Assembly (NCBI RefSeq): GCF_003217495.1
Contig: NZ_QJSW01000002.1
Location: 234,296-298,295 of the forward strand
DNA: 64,000 nucleotides
Source: Paenibacillus barcinonensis
GTDB lineage: Bacteria; Bacillota; Bacilli; Paenibacillales; Paenibacillaceae
Direction of reading: 5' to 3'
Positions 57,985 through 64,000 of this stretch are shown one piece after another (position 1 is the stretch's first letter; every line of letters starts with the position of its first letter). Under the pieces are notes generated by a model that saw only the letters and a list, made by a program, of their open reading frames with translations, did not search any database and was not told where the DNA came from. The translations under genes were made by a program, and so were the position numbers.

Positions 57985-58314
57985 TTAAAAGAAATGTACA
58001 TAGTCTTTCCAATTGTACTTTTCGCTTGTATTTCGTTCATCAAAACATGGTGGACGTAGCTTCATAATAATTACACTAACATCATAAGCATTATCCCAAA
58101 GAGTTTTATCAATATAGACTTCCTGATATCTCAATCCTCTGCAATTATCGCTATACTTTTTGGCTTGGTATGTTCCTAAAACTGTTTTAACATAATCCTT
58201 TTTGCGTCTGATGATTGTTTTTTCGGGTAGATATCTAATCAGCTCGTTCATCTTTGATTCGGCTTTTAGTTGATCGTCTGAAAATATCATCGTGCTAACA
58301 TGCGTAGCATTCAT
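57985..58314 (-). CDS. Hypothetical protein, 109 aa
   Basis: ATG 58314 with GAAGGGA upstream. MNATHVSTMIFSDDQLKAES, RRKKDYVKTVLGTYQAKKYS. Not recognised. Confidence 0.7.
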   Translation of the reverse strand: MNATHVSTMIFSDDQLKAESKMNELIRYLPEKTIIRRKKDYVKTVLGTYQAKKYSDNCRGLRYQEVYIDKTLWDNAYDVSVIIMKLRPPCFDERNTSEKYNWKDYVHFF

Positions 58315-58339
58315 GCCTATACTTTCCCTTCTTTCTCTG

Positions 58340-58355
58340 TGAAATATCAATTTTA
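58340..58355. repeat. Intergenic palindrome TRAAA-N6-TTTYA
   Basis: Exact copy, hexamer TATCAA, overlapping the stop of the 85-aa membrane protein. Confidence 0.8.
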
Positions 58356-58610
58356 CTTAGATCTTTTTAGTTTTCTTAATCTATTTACAATGCCTTCGCT
58401 ACTAACTGTATAGCTACCTCCCATAATCAACATATAACAATAGACGACAACATGAGCCAAAATGATAGGAAAAATCAACAGTAATACAAACCATACCCAC
58501 ATACCTTGAAAGCTAAGTTTAAGGACACTCTCTTTCAAAAGCGATGATGCTGCTACGGAAATGATTACCAAAATATAGTTTAGATAATTATTTTTAAGAT
58601 GTGATTTCAT
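58353..58610 (-). CDS. Small membrane protein, 85 aa
   Basis: Two membrane segments (YLNYILVIISVAASSLL; MWVWFVLLLIFPIILAHVVV) and a basic tail (NRLRKLKRSK). Not recognised. Confidence 0.7.
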   Translation of the reverse strand: MKSHLKNNYLNYILVIISVAASSLLKESVLKLSFQGMWVWFVLLLIFPIILAHVVVYCYMLIMGGSYTVSSEGIVNRLRKLKRSK

Positions 58611-58638
58611 TTTATACTCCCCATTCTAAATAAATTCT

Positions 58639-58827
58639 TTATTTTACTGAAACATAACTTTGTAGCTGTTCAATTAAGCGTACTACGTCATCTTTTTCTA
58701 GACATACTTCTGTTAAAAACTCAGAATCTTTGTAGTTGGAGAAGGATACATGTGATGCTTCTGTATCAACCTCAAAGTAAATCCCCTTACGAGGTAACTC
58801 AAAATAACAGCTATATCTATTGTTCAT
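58639..58827 (-). CDS. Small hypothetical protein, 62 aa
   Basis: NNRYSCYFELPRKGIYFEVD, VCLEKDDVVRLIEQLQSYVS. Beta then helix. Not recognised. Confidence 0.67.
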   Translation of the reverse strand: MNNRYSCYFELPRKGIYFEVDTEASHVSFSNYKDSEFLTEVCLEKDDVVRLIEQLQSYVSVK

Positions 58828-58893
58828 TGGTTAGCCCTCCTCCGTTCTTAAAGTAAATCCATCAATCGTTTTTAACAATCTACTATGAACTGC

Positions 58894-59265
58894 CTACTCA
58901 TATGTACTAATAGCTTTCTCAATGTCGTTCAATATCTTTTTTATTTCTTCGGCATTCTTTCCAAAAATTGAACCACCGCTTGATTTAATCTCAAACCTGA
59001 AGTTGTCCTTGTTCGTCTCTGGTTCAACTGGAACAGTGTTGTATATCAACGTACCTTTTGAAAATGTCTTTTTAGTGTAGCTGTCACAATAATCTTCTCT
59101 AAGTTCTGTCAGACCTTTACATCCTCTAATTTGTTTAACACTTTTCTTTGATCTGATCCAGCAATGACCGAGCGTTTTAAACTTATGAACCTCTAAGAGT
59201 AATCCATCTCTAATTCGCCATATGTCCTTAATTGCGTGTGATTGTATTTTTTCCATATTCATCAA
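58894..59265 (-). CDS. Hypothetical protein, 123 aa
   Basis: KIQSHAIKDIWRIRDGLLLE, HCWIRSKKSVKQIRGCKGLT, EIKKILNDIEKAISTYE. Basic middle. Overlaps the upstream gene by 38 nt. Not recognised. Confidence 0.7.
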   Translation of the reverse strand: MMNMEKIQSHAIKDIWRIRDGLLLEVHKFKTLGHCWIRSKKSVKQIRGCKGLTELREDYCDSYTKKTFSKGTLIYNTVPVEPETNKDNFRFEIKSSGGSIFGKNAEEIKKILNDIEKAISTYE

Positions 59266-59611
59266 TCCGTTTCTGAATTTTCTTTTTAATTCGGGTGCTT
59301 TTTGTTTTCTTCATGCGTCTATTCAAATCAGGATTTTTTACAGTTTCTTTCTTGGTCCATTTTGGGCTAAATGGTGTTTCAATCATTTCAGTTTCAACAA
59401 TCGAACTTTGATTACCTACTGTCAAATTAATCCCCTTTTCAGAAGTAATGTGAACATCACCATTCGAGTGAATTTTAAAGTTCCCCAGTTCGATACTGTC
59501 CTTACTAATCTTAATGCCCTTTTCTTCCTCAAACACTTCCGCTGCTAATGGTTTAACTGGAGTACTAAATTTGCTTGCTACCTTTTTAATGAATTCTTTA
59601 AATTTACTCAT
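59228..59611 (-). CDS. Hypothetical basic protein, 127 aa
   Basis: KFKEFIKKVASKFSTPVKPL, beta-rich GNFKIHSNGDVHITSEKGIN, basic end KKTKSTRIKKKIQKRIDEYG. Not recognised. Confidence 0.7.
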   Translation of the reverse strand: MSKFKEFIKKVASKFSTPVKPLAAEVFEEEKGIKISKDSIELGNFKIHSNGDVHITSEKGINLTVGNQSSIVETEMIETPFSPKWTKKETVKNPDLNRRMKKTKSTRIKKKIQKRIDEYGKNTITRN

Positions 59612-59635
59612 TCGTTCTCTCCTTGTTATATGAAT

Positions 59636-59854
59636 TTAATCTAATAAATTTTTGTTAATATCAAACTTGTAATATGATAGGATAGTCAGTCTCATATCCC
59701 TCAATACAGACATTCTTTCAACCATTCTATTAATATCTTGAACATTACCTTTTGCTATCACATAGAAGGCATATGCCTCATCAAACGTAACTGGGTAATC
59801 ATTAGATATCTCATTTGCAATGTTAACTCCAACTTCATCAAACATCGCTTCCAT
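59636..59854 (-). CDS. Small hypothetical protein, 72 aa
   Basis: ATG 59854 with AAGGAGG 6 nt upstream. MEAMFDEVGVNIANEISNDY, NVQDINRMVERMSVLRDMRL. Not recognised. Confidence 0.68.
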   Translation of the reverse strand: MEAMFDEVGVNIANEISNDYPVTFDEAYAFYVIAKGNVQDINRMVERMSVLRDMRLTILSYYKFDINKNLLD

Positions 59855-60122
59855 GTGCAACCTCCTTTTTAAACGTAATTTCAATATCTTTATTCTTAAT
59901 AATTGAAACGATTGTCATCCCTCTGATTTTACTTCCTACGGAAATATTATTGAGATTATCTTTCCAATCTCTAATCTCAAGTCCATCTCCGATCCATACA
60001 AACCCGTATGTACTGCTATTTTCGTCAAAGGTGATGAACACGTAGTTACCAAGCTCAGTTACTAGTACGTCTCCATGTTCTGCATGAGTTTCTGCTTTGA
60101 CTCTCTTGTCGACGATTTCCAC
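59838..60122 (-). CDS. Hypothetical beta-rich protein, 94 aa
   Basis: GTG start with AAGGGG upstream. GDVLVTELGNYVFITFDENS, SVGSKIRGMTIVSIIKNKDI. Overlaps the downstream gene by 17 nt. Confidence 0.68.
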   Translation of the reverse strand: MEIVDKRVKAETHAEHGDVLVTELGNYVFITFDENSSTYGFVWIGDGLEIRDWKDNLNNISVGSKIRGMTIVSIIKNKDIEITFKKEVAHGSDV

Positions 60123-60138
60123 TCAATTGTCCCCTTAA

Positions 60139-60300
60139 CTAGAATTTGCTGTCCTTATAACAGACATTACACTTAACAAAAGCGGTCGTTCCCCAGTGCT
60201 CATATTCTTCATCATGGTTTGTTTCATAGTGATCTTCAGAAACAATCTCGCAATCTGTACTCCCACAATTTAGGCAAGTGATCTGAAATCCATTCTCCAT
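60139..60300 (-). CDS. Small zinc-ribbon protein, 53 aa
   Basis: TCLNCGSTDCEIV and KCNVCYKDSKF make a four-Cys ribbon. GGAAGGAAACATAAG precedes ATG 60300. Confidence 0.66.
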   Translation of the reverse strand: MENGFQITCLNCGSTDCEIVSEDHYETNHDEEYEHWGTTAFVKCNVCYKDSKF

Positions 60301-60317
60301 CTTATGTTTCCTTCCTA

Positions 60318-60333
60318 TGAAATACAGCTTTTA
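60318..60333. repeat. Intergenic palindrome TRAAA-N6-TTTYA
   Basis: Exact copy, hexamer TACAGC, immediately after the stop of the 56-aa gene. Confidence 0.8.
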
Positions 60334-60504
60334 CTATGACTCAAGGCGTTCAATTAACTCCTGCACCTTGAGTCCATATTCAGTCCTGCTTGCTTTTGCT
60401 GATTCAATAACTTTGTTAATGTCACTCTGTTTAGAGACGATCTGTCTGACCATCTCATCTACAGAGGTTTCACTTATGCATTTGACTGTTTTAAGCCTAT
60501 TCAC
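60334..60504 (-). CDS. Small hypothetical protein, 56 aa
   Basis: GTG 60504 overlapping the upstream stop by 8 nt. VNRLKTVKCISETSVDEMVR, ending KVQELIERLES. Helical. Not recognised. Confidence 0.6.
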   Translation of the reverse strand: MNRLKTVKCISETSVDEMVRQIVSKQSDINKVIESAKASRTEYGLKVQELIERLES

Positions 60505-60853
60505 AAACTACTCTGTCTTTCTGATATTGCTGATTTTTCAGTTCTACCGCTTGCGCAAACATTGCACGACACATAATATGTGACAAGTGCTCATCAGAGG
60601 TATCTCCAGCCAAATAAGCATATGCATGAATCAACATGTGATTGATGTGATCTCTTACTTCAATGTTCATCCAATTATCTGCACCATATTTATCTGCTCC
60701 ATACTTCAAGACTTTCGTCATCTCAAACATTGCAGCAGGATTGAGTAGATCAAACCGATAAAGGACTTGTGACTGCTTACCACCAAGTTCGTTGGTGACT
60801 GTTGGAGCATCCTTCCCTACTCCTTTAACTACTTCGCTCATATATGTATTCAT
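60497..60853 (-). CDS. dATP/dGTP diphosphohydrolase-like protein
   Basis: About 114-118 residues. ELGGKQSQVLYRFDLLNPAA, MTKVLKYGADKYGADNWMNI, DHINHMLIHAYAYLAGDTSD match the phage dATP/dGTP diphosphohydrolase N-terminal family, a His/Asp-rich helical fold acting on purine dNTPs. Possible pool-shaping role with MazG-like and RNR proteins. The start may be ATG 60853 or ATG 60841 (MSEVVKGVG). Confidence 0.75.
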   Translation of the reverse strand: MNTYMSEVVKGVGKDAPTVTNELGGKQSQVLYRFDLLNPAAMFEMTKVLKYGADKYGADNWMNIEVRDHINHMLIHAYAYLAGDTSDEHLSHIMCRAMFAQAVELKNQQYQKDRVVCE

Positions 60854-60859
60854 CCTCTA

Positions 60860-61375
60860 CTAATCAATAATTCTTACTCTTACGTTCTTCTTTCTTCCGA
60901 ACTCTAATGCTTCTTTTTCACTTTTAAAGTACACGTCGATTTTGTGATTTTTAATCGCGCCACCCTTATCTTGCACAACTCTTTCTCCAACTCCATCTAT
61001 ATAAACCTTTGTTCCTTCAGGCAATACATGCCAGTCTGCTGCAATCGTTACACCTTCTTTGGTCATAGCTCCACTTGCTGTCTTTCCGTATTCGGGGTGA
61101 CCCTTACTCTTACCTGTGCTATTTTCGTGATTTGAATAGGCGGTTAACTCAAAATACATCCAATCATAATCATCGTCACTTTTTTTGCTTGTAGTTGCTT
61201 TTACTTGCTTAACTTCCAATTTAGCTACCTTCTTAGACTCAACCGACTTTTCAACTTTAACACTCTCAATCTTAGTCGTGTTTTTCGCTTCTCGTGCTTG
61301 ATTGACACCCTCATATCCAACTTGACCAATATTACCAATGGACAGTGCCAACAATAGAGATAGGAGTACTTCCAA
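60860..61375 (-). CDS. 3D-domain secreted protein
   Basis: 171 residues. Hydrophobic N-terminus (VLLSLLLALSIGNIG) as signal or anchor, Lys/Val/Glu linker, then a 3D domain: FELTAYSNHENSTGKSKGHP, TASGAMTKEGVTIAADWHVL, KIDVYFKSEKEALEFGRKKN. The 3D fold is a double-psi barrel found in peptidoglycan lytic enzymes; the three Asp typical of the family appear as AADWHV, QDKGG and KIDVY. SPbeta YorM, next to its polymerase gene, is a likely relative. Confidence 0.85.
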   Translation of the reverse strand: MEVLLSLLLALSIGNIGQVGYEGVNQAREAKNTTKIESVKVEKSVESKKVAKLEVKQVKATTSKKSDDDYDWMYFELTAYSNHENSTGKSKGHPEYGKTASGAMTKEGVTIAADWHVLPEGTKVYIDGVGERVVQDKGGAIKNHKIDVYFKSEKEALEFGRKKNVRVRIID

Positions 61376-61399
61376 CGTATCACCTTCCTGATATTTGAT

Positions 61400-61424
61400 T
61401 ATAGTAAAGCCCCACTATTTTAAG
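61400..61424 (-). terminator. Hairpin between the HNH and 3D genes
   Basis: Minus strand GCCTCACT, loop, AGTGGGGC, then TTTACT. Moderate terminator, or leader structure of the 3D gene. Confidence 0.5.
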
Positions 61425-61447
61425 TGAGGCCATATGTATGACTGTTT

Positions 61448-61990
61448 CTAATTTCCCGCAAACTCTCCGTAATGTTTTGCTCTCATCTTTTTAGCAAATT
61501 CGTCTGCTACCTTTAAGTCATCAAACTTACCAACAATAGTATTGATTCCTTCAATTTGAATTTGTACAGTCCATTTTCTTGTTCTTTTACACCAATACAC
61601 ATTTCTAATGCCAGATTTACTATTCCTATTTGCTTGTGGACGATTACACATATTTTGTTTCTTATTAACTACTCTCATATTTGCAATCCTATTGTCTAGA
61701 GTGTCATGGTTAATATGATCGACATACATCAATGGGTCTTTGACATCCATAAGAAGTCTATGTAAATGAACTGTCTTTTGTTTTCTATTGCCTAGTTCGT
61801 CTCTAACCGTTTCAGTTGCTTTGACATAATAAGACTTGGTTTTATTGTCCCATTTCAAATGCCATGATAAGTTGAGTTTTTCAATTTCACTCAACTTATC
61901 GACATTAAATACCGTTTCTAGGTGGACACCTTTCTTATTCTTAAGTTTCATATAGACAAGGTTATCTTCAATTCTATAATCGTTTCTAAT
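61448..61990 (-). CDS. HNH endonuclease with AP2-like end, near-cognate start
   Basis: 180 residues. HNH core HLHRLLMDVKDPLMYVDHIN, then HDTLDNRIANMRVVNKKQN; C-terminal DNA-binding repeat SGIRNVYWCKRTRKWTVQIQ. A free-standing homing-type nuclease. The ATG at 61951 would drop RNDYRIEDNLVY, the usual start of this family; the frame is open to ATT 61990, 10 nt after AAAGGGA, with TAA just upstream. Confidence 0.88.
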   Translation of the reverse strand: MRNDYRIEDNLVYMKLKNKKGVHLETVFNVDKLSEIEKLNLSWHLKWDNKTKSYYVKATETVRDELGNRKQKTVHLHRLLMDVKDPLMYVDHINHDTLDNRIANMRVVNKKQNMCNRPQANRNSKSGIRNVYWCKRTRKWTVQIQIEGINTIVGKFDDLKVADEFAKKMRAKHYGEFAGN

Positions 61991-62049
61991 TTCTTAATTA
62001 TCCCTTTCTATATTTATATGATATCTGTCTTTGATTCAAACTCTATGTA

Positions 62050-63198
62050 TTAGATTGATTTTACGAAATCTAGCGCTTCTTGAAGTTTTTCTGTATCAGT
62101 AATTGTTCTAAAATTAGGAACACCAAGGATATCTTTAAATTTTGGCACAATCTTTTCTGTTTTATCATTAGAACTGAAACGATCAACCTCTGTTTGAATG
62201 GCATTGATTAGGTCGTCGGCTGAAGCTTTTGCTTCCTCTTTCTCTGCAAACTCTTGAGCTTTTTGTTCCTGCACTGTTTCTTGCTCTTCCTCAATTTTCA
62301 CAATATTCTTTCTAGATTCTGCATCCATTTGACCCTTTACAGCTTCTTCGTAGATTCGCATAAACTCTTTAGAGCTATAGGGAACAGGTTCTGATGGAAG
62401 ATTAACATATCGTCCACCACCAATTGATACAAATTCATTTGGTCTAAACAGCATCATAACCTGAGTCTCATGGAAAGCGCTTGCCTTATCTTTTCCTTTT
62501 TTGTCTTTGATATTTTCATCTAATTCATTTCCGTCTTTGTCTAAAATCACAGTATCATTATAGAGTGTACAAATCAGGCTCGCTTGCGATTCGAACACTT
62601 TCTTGCCAGTAGCAGACATCATCATATCAATAGATGTAAACTTATTACCATTGCGAAGCGTGGTTTCTCTTTCTTTAGACCAAGCAAGTGACATTGTTCC
62701 ATACCCTGAATTTTCCAATGTATCAAACTGCTTATTCATTTCTGCTGTAAGAAGGGTGTATCCATTATCGGTAGTTTTGTCGCTAATTTCTTTCAAGGAG
62801 GTATATCTTGACCCATTTCTCTTGTTAAAGTCTCTAATAACCCACTCTTCCGCTGCTGCCATAGCTTTATCGGCAGTATCTACACCAAGTAGTTTAACAA
62901 TCTTATTTGTACTCGCTTCCTCAACAAGATCCTTAACAACTGTACTTCGGAAATATTCCCATTGATCTGCTGGAGTTTTACCTTTAGCATGAATAGGAAC
63001 AACGTTCTTCAGACTCCATGTTTCCCATCCTTTTTCAAATGATAGCAACATGTAATCATCTGGATTGTCGTAGTGAAGTTCAGTTACTTCCTTCCAAAGC
63101 CGCGTTTTGCCCGACTTATAATTTCCAACAATAAGCGAACGAATTCCATGTAGAGCTACCTTTGGTACATTGTTGATTACTGCGTCTCTCAATCCCAT
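62050..63198 (-). CDS. RecA-like ATPase, Sak4/YorG-like
   Basis: 382 residues. Walker A SLIVGNYKSGKTRLWKE, Walker B region KLLGVDTADKAMAAAEEW, then EMNKQFDTLENSGYGTMSLA; acidic Gln/Glu linker near 310 and a helical C-terminus. Phage Sak4-type ATPases promote strand annealing with SSB; SPbeta YorG is the positional match. The SSB-like gene lies just upstream. TAATACATAG follows the stop. Confidence 0.82.
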   Translation of the reverse strand: MGLRDAVINNVPKVALHGIRSLIVGNYKSGKTRLWKEVTELHYDNPDDYMLLSFEKGWETWSLKNVVPIHAKGKTPADQWEYFRSTVVKDLVEEASTNKIVKLLGVDTADKAMAAAEEWVIRDFNKRNGSRYTSLKEISDKTTDNGYTLLTAEMNKQFDTLENSGYGTMSLAWSKERETTLRNGNKFTSIDMMMSATGKKVFESQASLICTLYNDTVILDKDGNELDENIKDKKGKDKASAFHETQVMMLFRPNEFVSIGGGRYVNLPSEPVPYSSKEFMRIYEEAVKGQMDAESRKNIVKIEEEQETVQEQKAQEFAEKEEAKASADDLINAIQTEVDRFSSNDKTEKIVPKFKDILGVPNFRTITDTEKLQEALDFVKSI

Positions 63199-63295
63199 AA
63201 ATTAAACATCTCTCCTTAGAGTTATATATTATTTTTTATTGTTGTTTCTATTGATATGGGGTGCAATTACACACCCCACTTGTAATGCTCAGTTC

Positions 63296-64000
63296 TTATG
63301 CAAATGGATCATCAACTTTGTTGCTATTGCTGCTAGAAAAAGGATCTTTATCTGTTTGACTAAACGGGTCGTCTGAATTACTAACACTATTGAATGGATC
63401 ATTACTTGTCAAAGCTACTGTTTTTCTCAATTCTTCTTCAGTTAAAAGTTCACGCATCAAACTACTCTGAACATAGCTGATTACTTCCAAACCTTTTTTA
63501 TCTCCATTGGTTACGCGCTCTTGGCGAGTTACTTTCTCTCTACTATCGACTTGGCTAAACGGATCGTCAGTTCCAATTTCTTCAACAACATCTACATAAG
63601 CAAATGTTGCACGGTTATTGTCTTGACCAATAACTTCAATGAAATCATAAGTGTTTAGTGACGCAAAGGCATCAGCCATCGAGATTCCTTGTTCTACCTT
63701 CTTCTGATAGACCATCATCTCAACATCTTTTGGTTCAGATCTCTCCACTCCATTTGTCAAAACGACTGCGTTCACTTTCGTATCACCAGTTTCACTATCT
63801 TGATATGTAGTATTGATACCAATCTGCATGTTAAAACGATTTACTTCAATAAAATCAGGTGATTGGAAATCACAAACATAGTTGATAGTATTTTTATCGA
63901 CTTTAATTTCTTTGACCTCTCCATCGATAATCACTTTGCCTTCCTCGTTAATCGGATTAATAAAACTGATTTGTCTTGAGATACCTTTGATTACTTTTCC
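63296..64000 (-). CDS. SSB-like protein with repeated DPF tail motifs, partial
   Basis: 235 residues visible; the 5' end lies beyond the window. The first 150 (INYVCDFQSPDFIEVNRFNM, YDFIEVIGQDNNRATFAYVD) are beta-rich. The tail holds five copies of a DPF motif: TDDPFSQVD, NDPFNSVS, DDPFSQTD, KDPFSSS and the terminal DDPFA, like the acidic SSB tip that recruits replication proteins but multiplied. Probably the phage single-strand DNA-binding protein, working with the ATPase next door (inference). Confidence 0.7.
   Translation of the reverse strand, partial: GKVIKGISRQISFINPINEEGKVIIDGEVKEIKVDKNTINYVCDFQSPDFIEVNRFNMQIGINTTYQDSETGDTKVNAVVLTNGVERSEPKDVEMMVYQKKVEQGISMADAFASLNTYDFIEVIGQDNNRATFAYVDVVEEIGTDDPFSQVDSREKVTRQERVTNGDKKGLEVISYVQSSLMRELLTEEELRKTVALTSNDPFNSVSNSDDPFSQTDKDPFSSSNSNKVDDPFA

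Noticed and set aside
60497..60853. 2-aminoadenine (Z-genome) system
   Set aside because: The diphosphohydrolase family fits, but no PurZ or specialised polymerase marker was found; DnaE is a standard family C enzyme.
1..64000. CRISPR arrays, tRNA and rRNA genes, insertion sequences
   Set aside because: No spaced direct repeats, cloverleaf-like segments, transposase genes or terminal inverted repeats were seen by eye.
1..64000. Sequencing errors as explanation for all missing ATG codons
   Set aside because: The replaced codons differ (ACG, ATT, ATA, ATC, CTG), the large genes around them have no frameshifts, and the ribosome-site spacing is consistent; single cases could still be errors.

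Overview
The window is 64 kb of a low-GC, densely packed bacteriophage (or prophage) genome of a Bacillales host. About 145 genes can be supported, all but three on the minus strand and many under 65 codons. Hallmarks point to a temperate, SPbeta-like phage. There is a phage replication set resembling the SPbeta yor cluster: DnaE-type polymerase, RecJ-like exonuclease, TOPRIM primase, DnaB-like helicase, ATP-dependent ligase, RecA-like ATPase and 3D-domain protein. There are also a YopX-domain protein, a YolD/UvrX pair behind LexA-type boxes, and a nucleotide-metabolism block (NrdE, NrdF, MazG-like, ThyA, DHFR). A plus-strand secreted protein with a copper-amine-oxidase-like domain suggests a Paenibacillus- or Brevibacillus-like host (inference).

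Layout on the minus strand, left to right. 0-2 kb: dnaE, cut by the window edge. 2-4.5 kb: SpoVK/CbbX-like AAA ATPase and a ParR/ParM-like segregation pair with a GTAC-rich, centromere-like leader. 4.5-7.6 kb: small proteins, a phage sigma factor, and a plus-strand small RNA unit with a perfect -35/-10 and terminator. 7.6-9.4 kb: GHKL ATPase. 9.4-13.4 kb: small proteins, YopX, CPBP protease. 13.5-19 kb: DHFR, ThyA, a small protein ending CEGCAS, MazG-like protein, NrdF, NrdE. 19-28 kb: small proteins including an Acb2-like anti-CBASS candidate, an SPFH protein and a DNA methyltransferase. 28-38 kb: RecJ-like nuclease, small proteins, primase, helicase, a zinc protein, ligase. 38-44 kb: small accessory proteins. 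44.2-46.1 kb: YolD-like/UvrX with SOS boxes, diverging from the plus-strand secreted protein. 46.8-60 kb: many small proteins, Gp157, one plus-strand membrane protein. 60-64 kb: dATP/dGTP diphosphohydrolase-like protein, 3D protein, HNH endonuclease, Sak4/YorG-like ATPase, and an SSB-like protein running off the right edge.

Four genome-wide signals stand out. (1) About a dozen genes, including dnaE and the RecJ-like gene, have no ATG/GTG/TTG at a usable place but carry a strong Shine-Dalgarno about 6-10 nt, most often 8 nt, before a near-cognate codon (ATT, ATA, ATC, CTG, ACG). (2) A 16-bp palindrome, TRAAA-N6-TTTYA, occurs exactly 25 times and in about a dozen looser copies, almost always in intergenic gaps and most often between a stop codon and the next Shine-Dalgarno. 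(3) A contiguous promoter-like motif, read on the minus strand as AAAACACAAAGATAATAC, precedes eight transcription units; in two of them a hairpin with a T-run follows within about 60 nt. (4) NrdE ends just before the usual redox-active cysteine tail, a decayed tail (GYESCAS) follows the stop in frame, and a separate small gene of the same operon ends in CEGCAS.

No tRNA, rRNA, CRISPR array or insertion sequence was seen, and no gap over 300 bases lacks a plausible gene.
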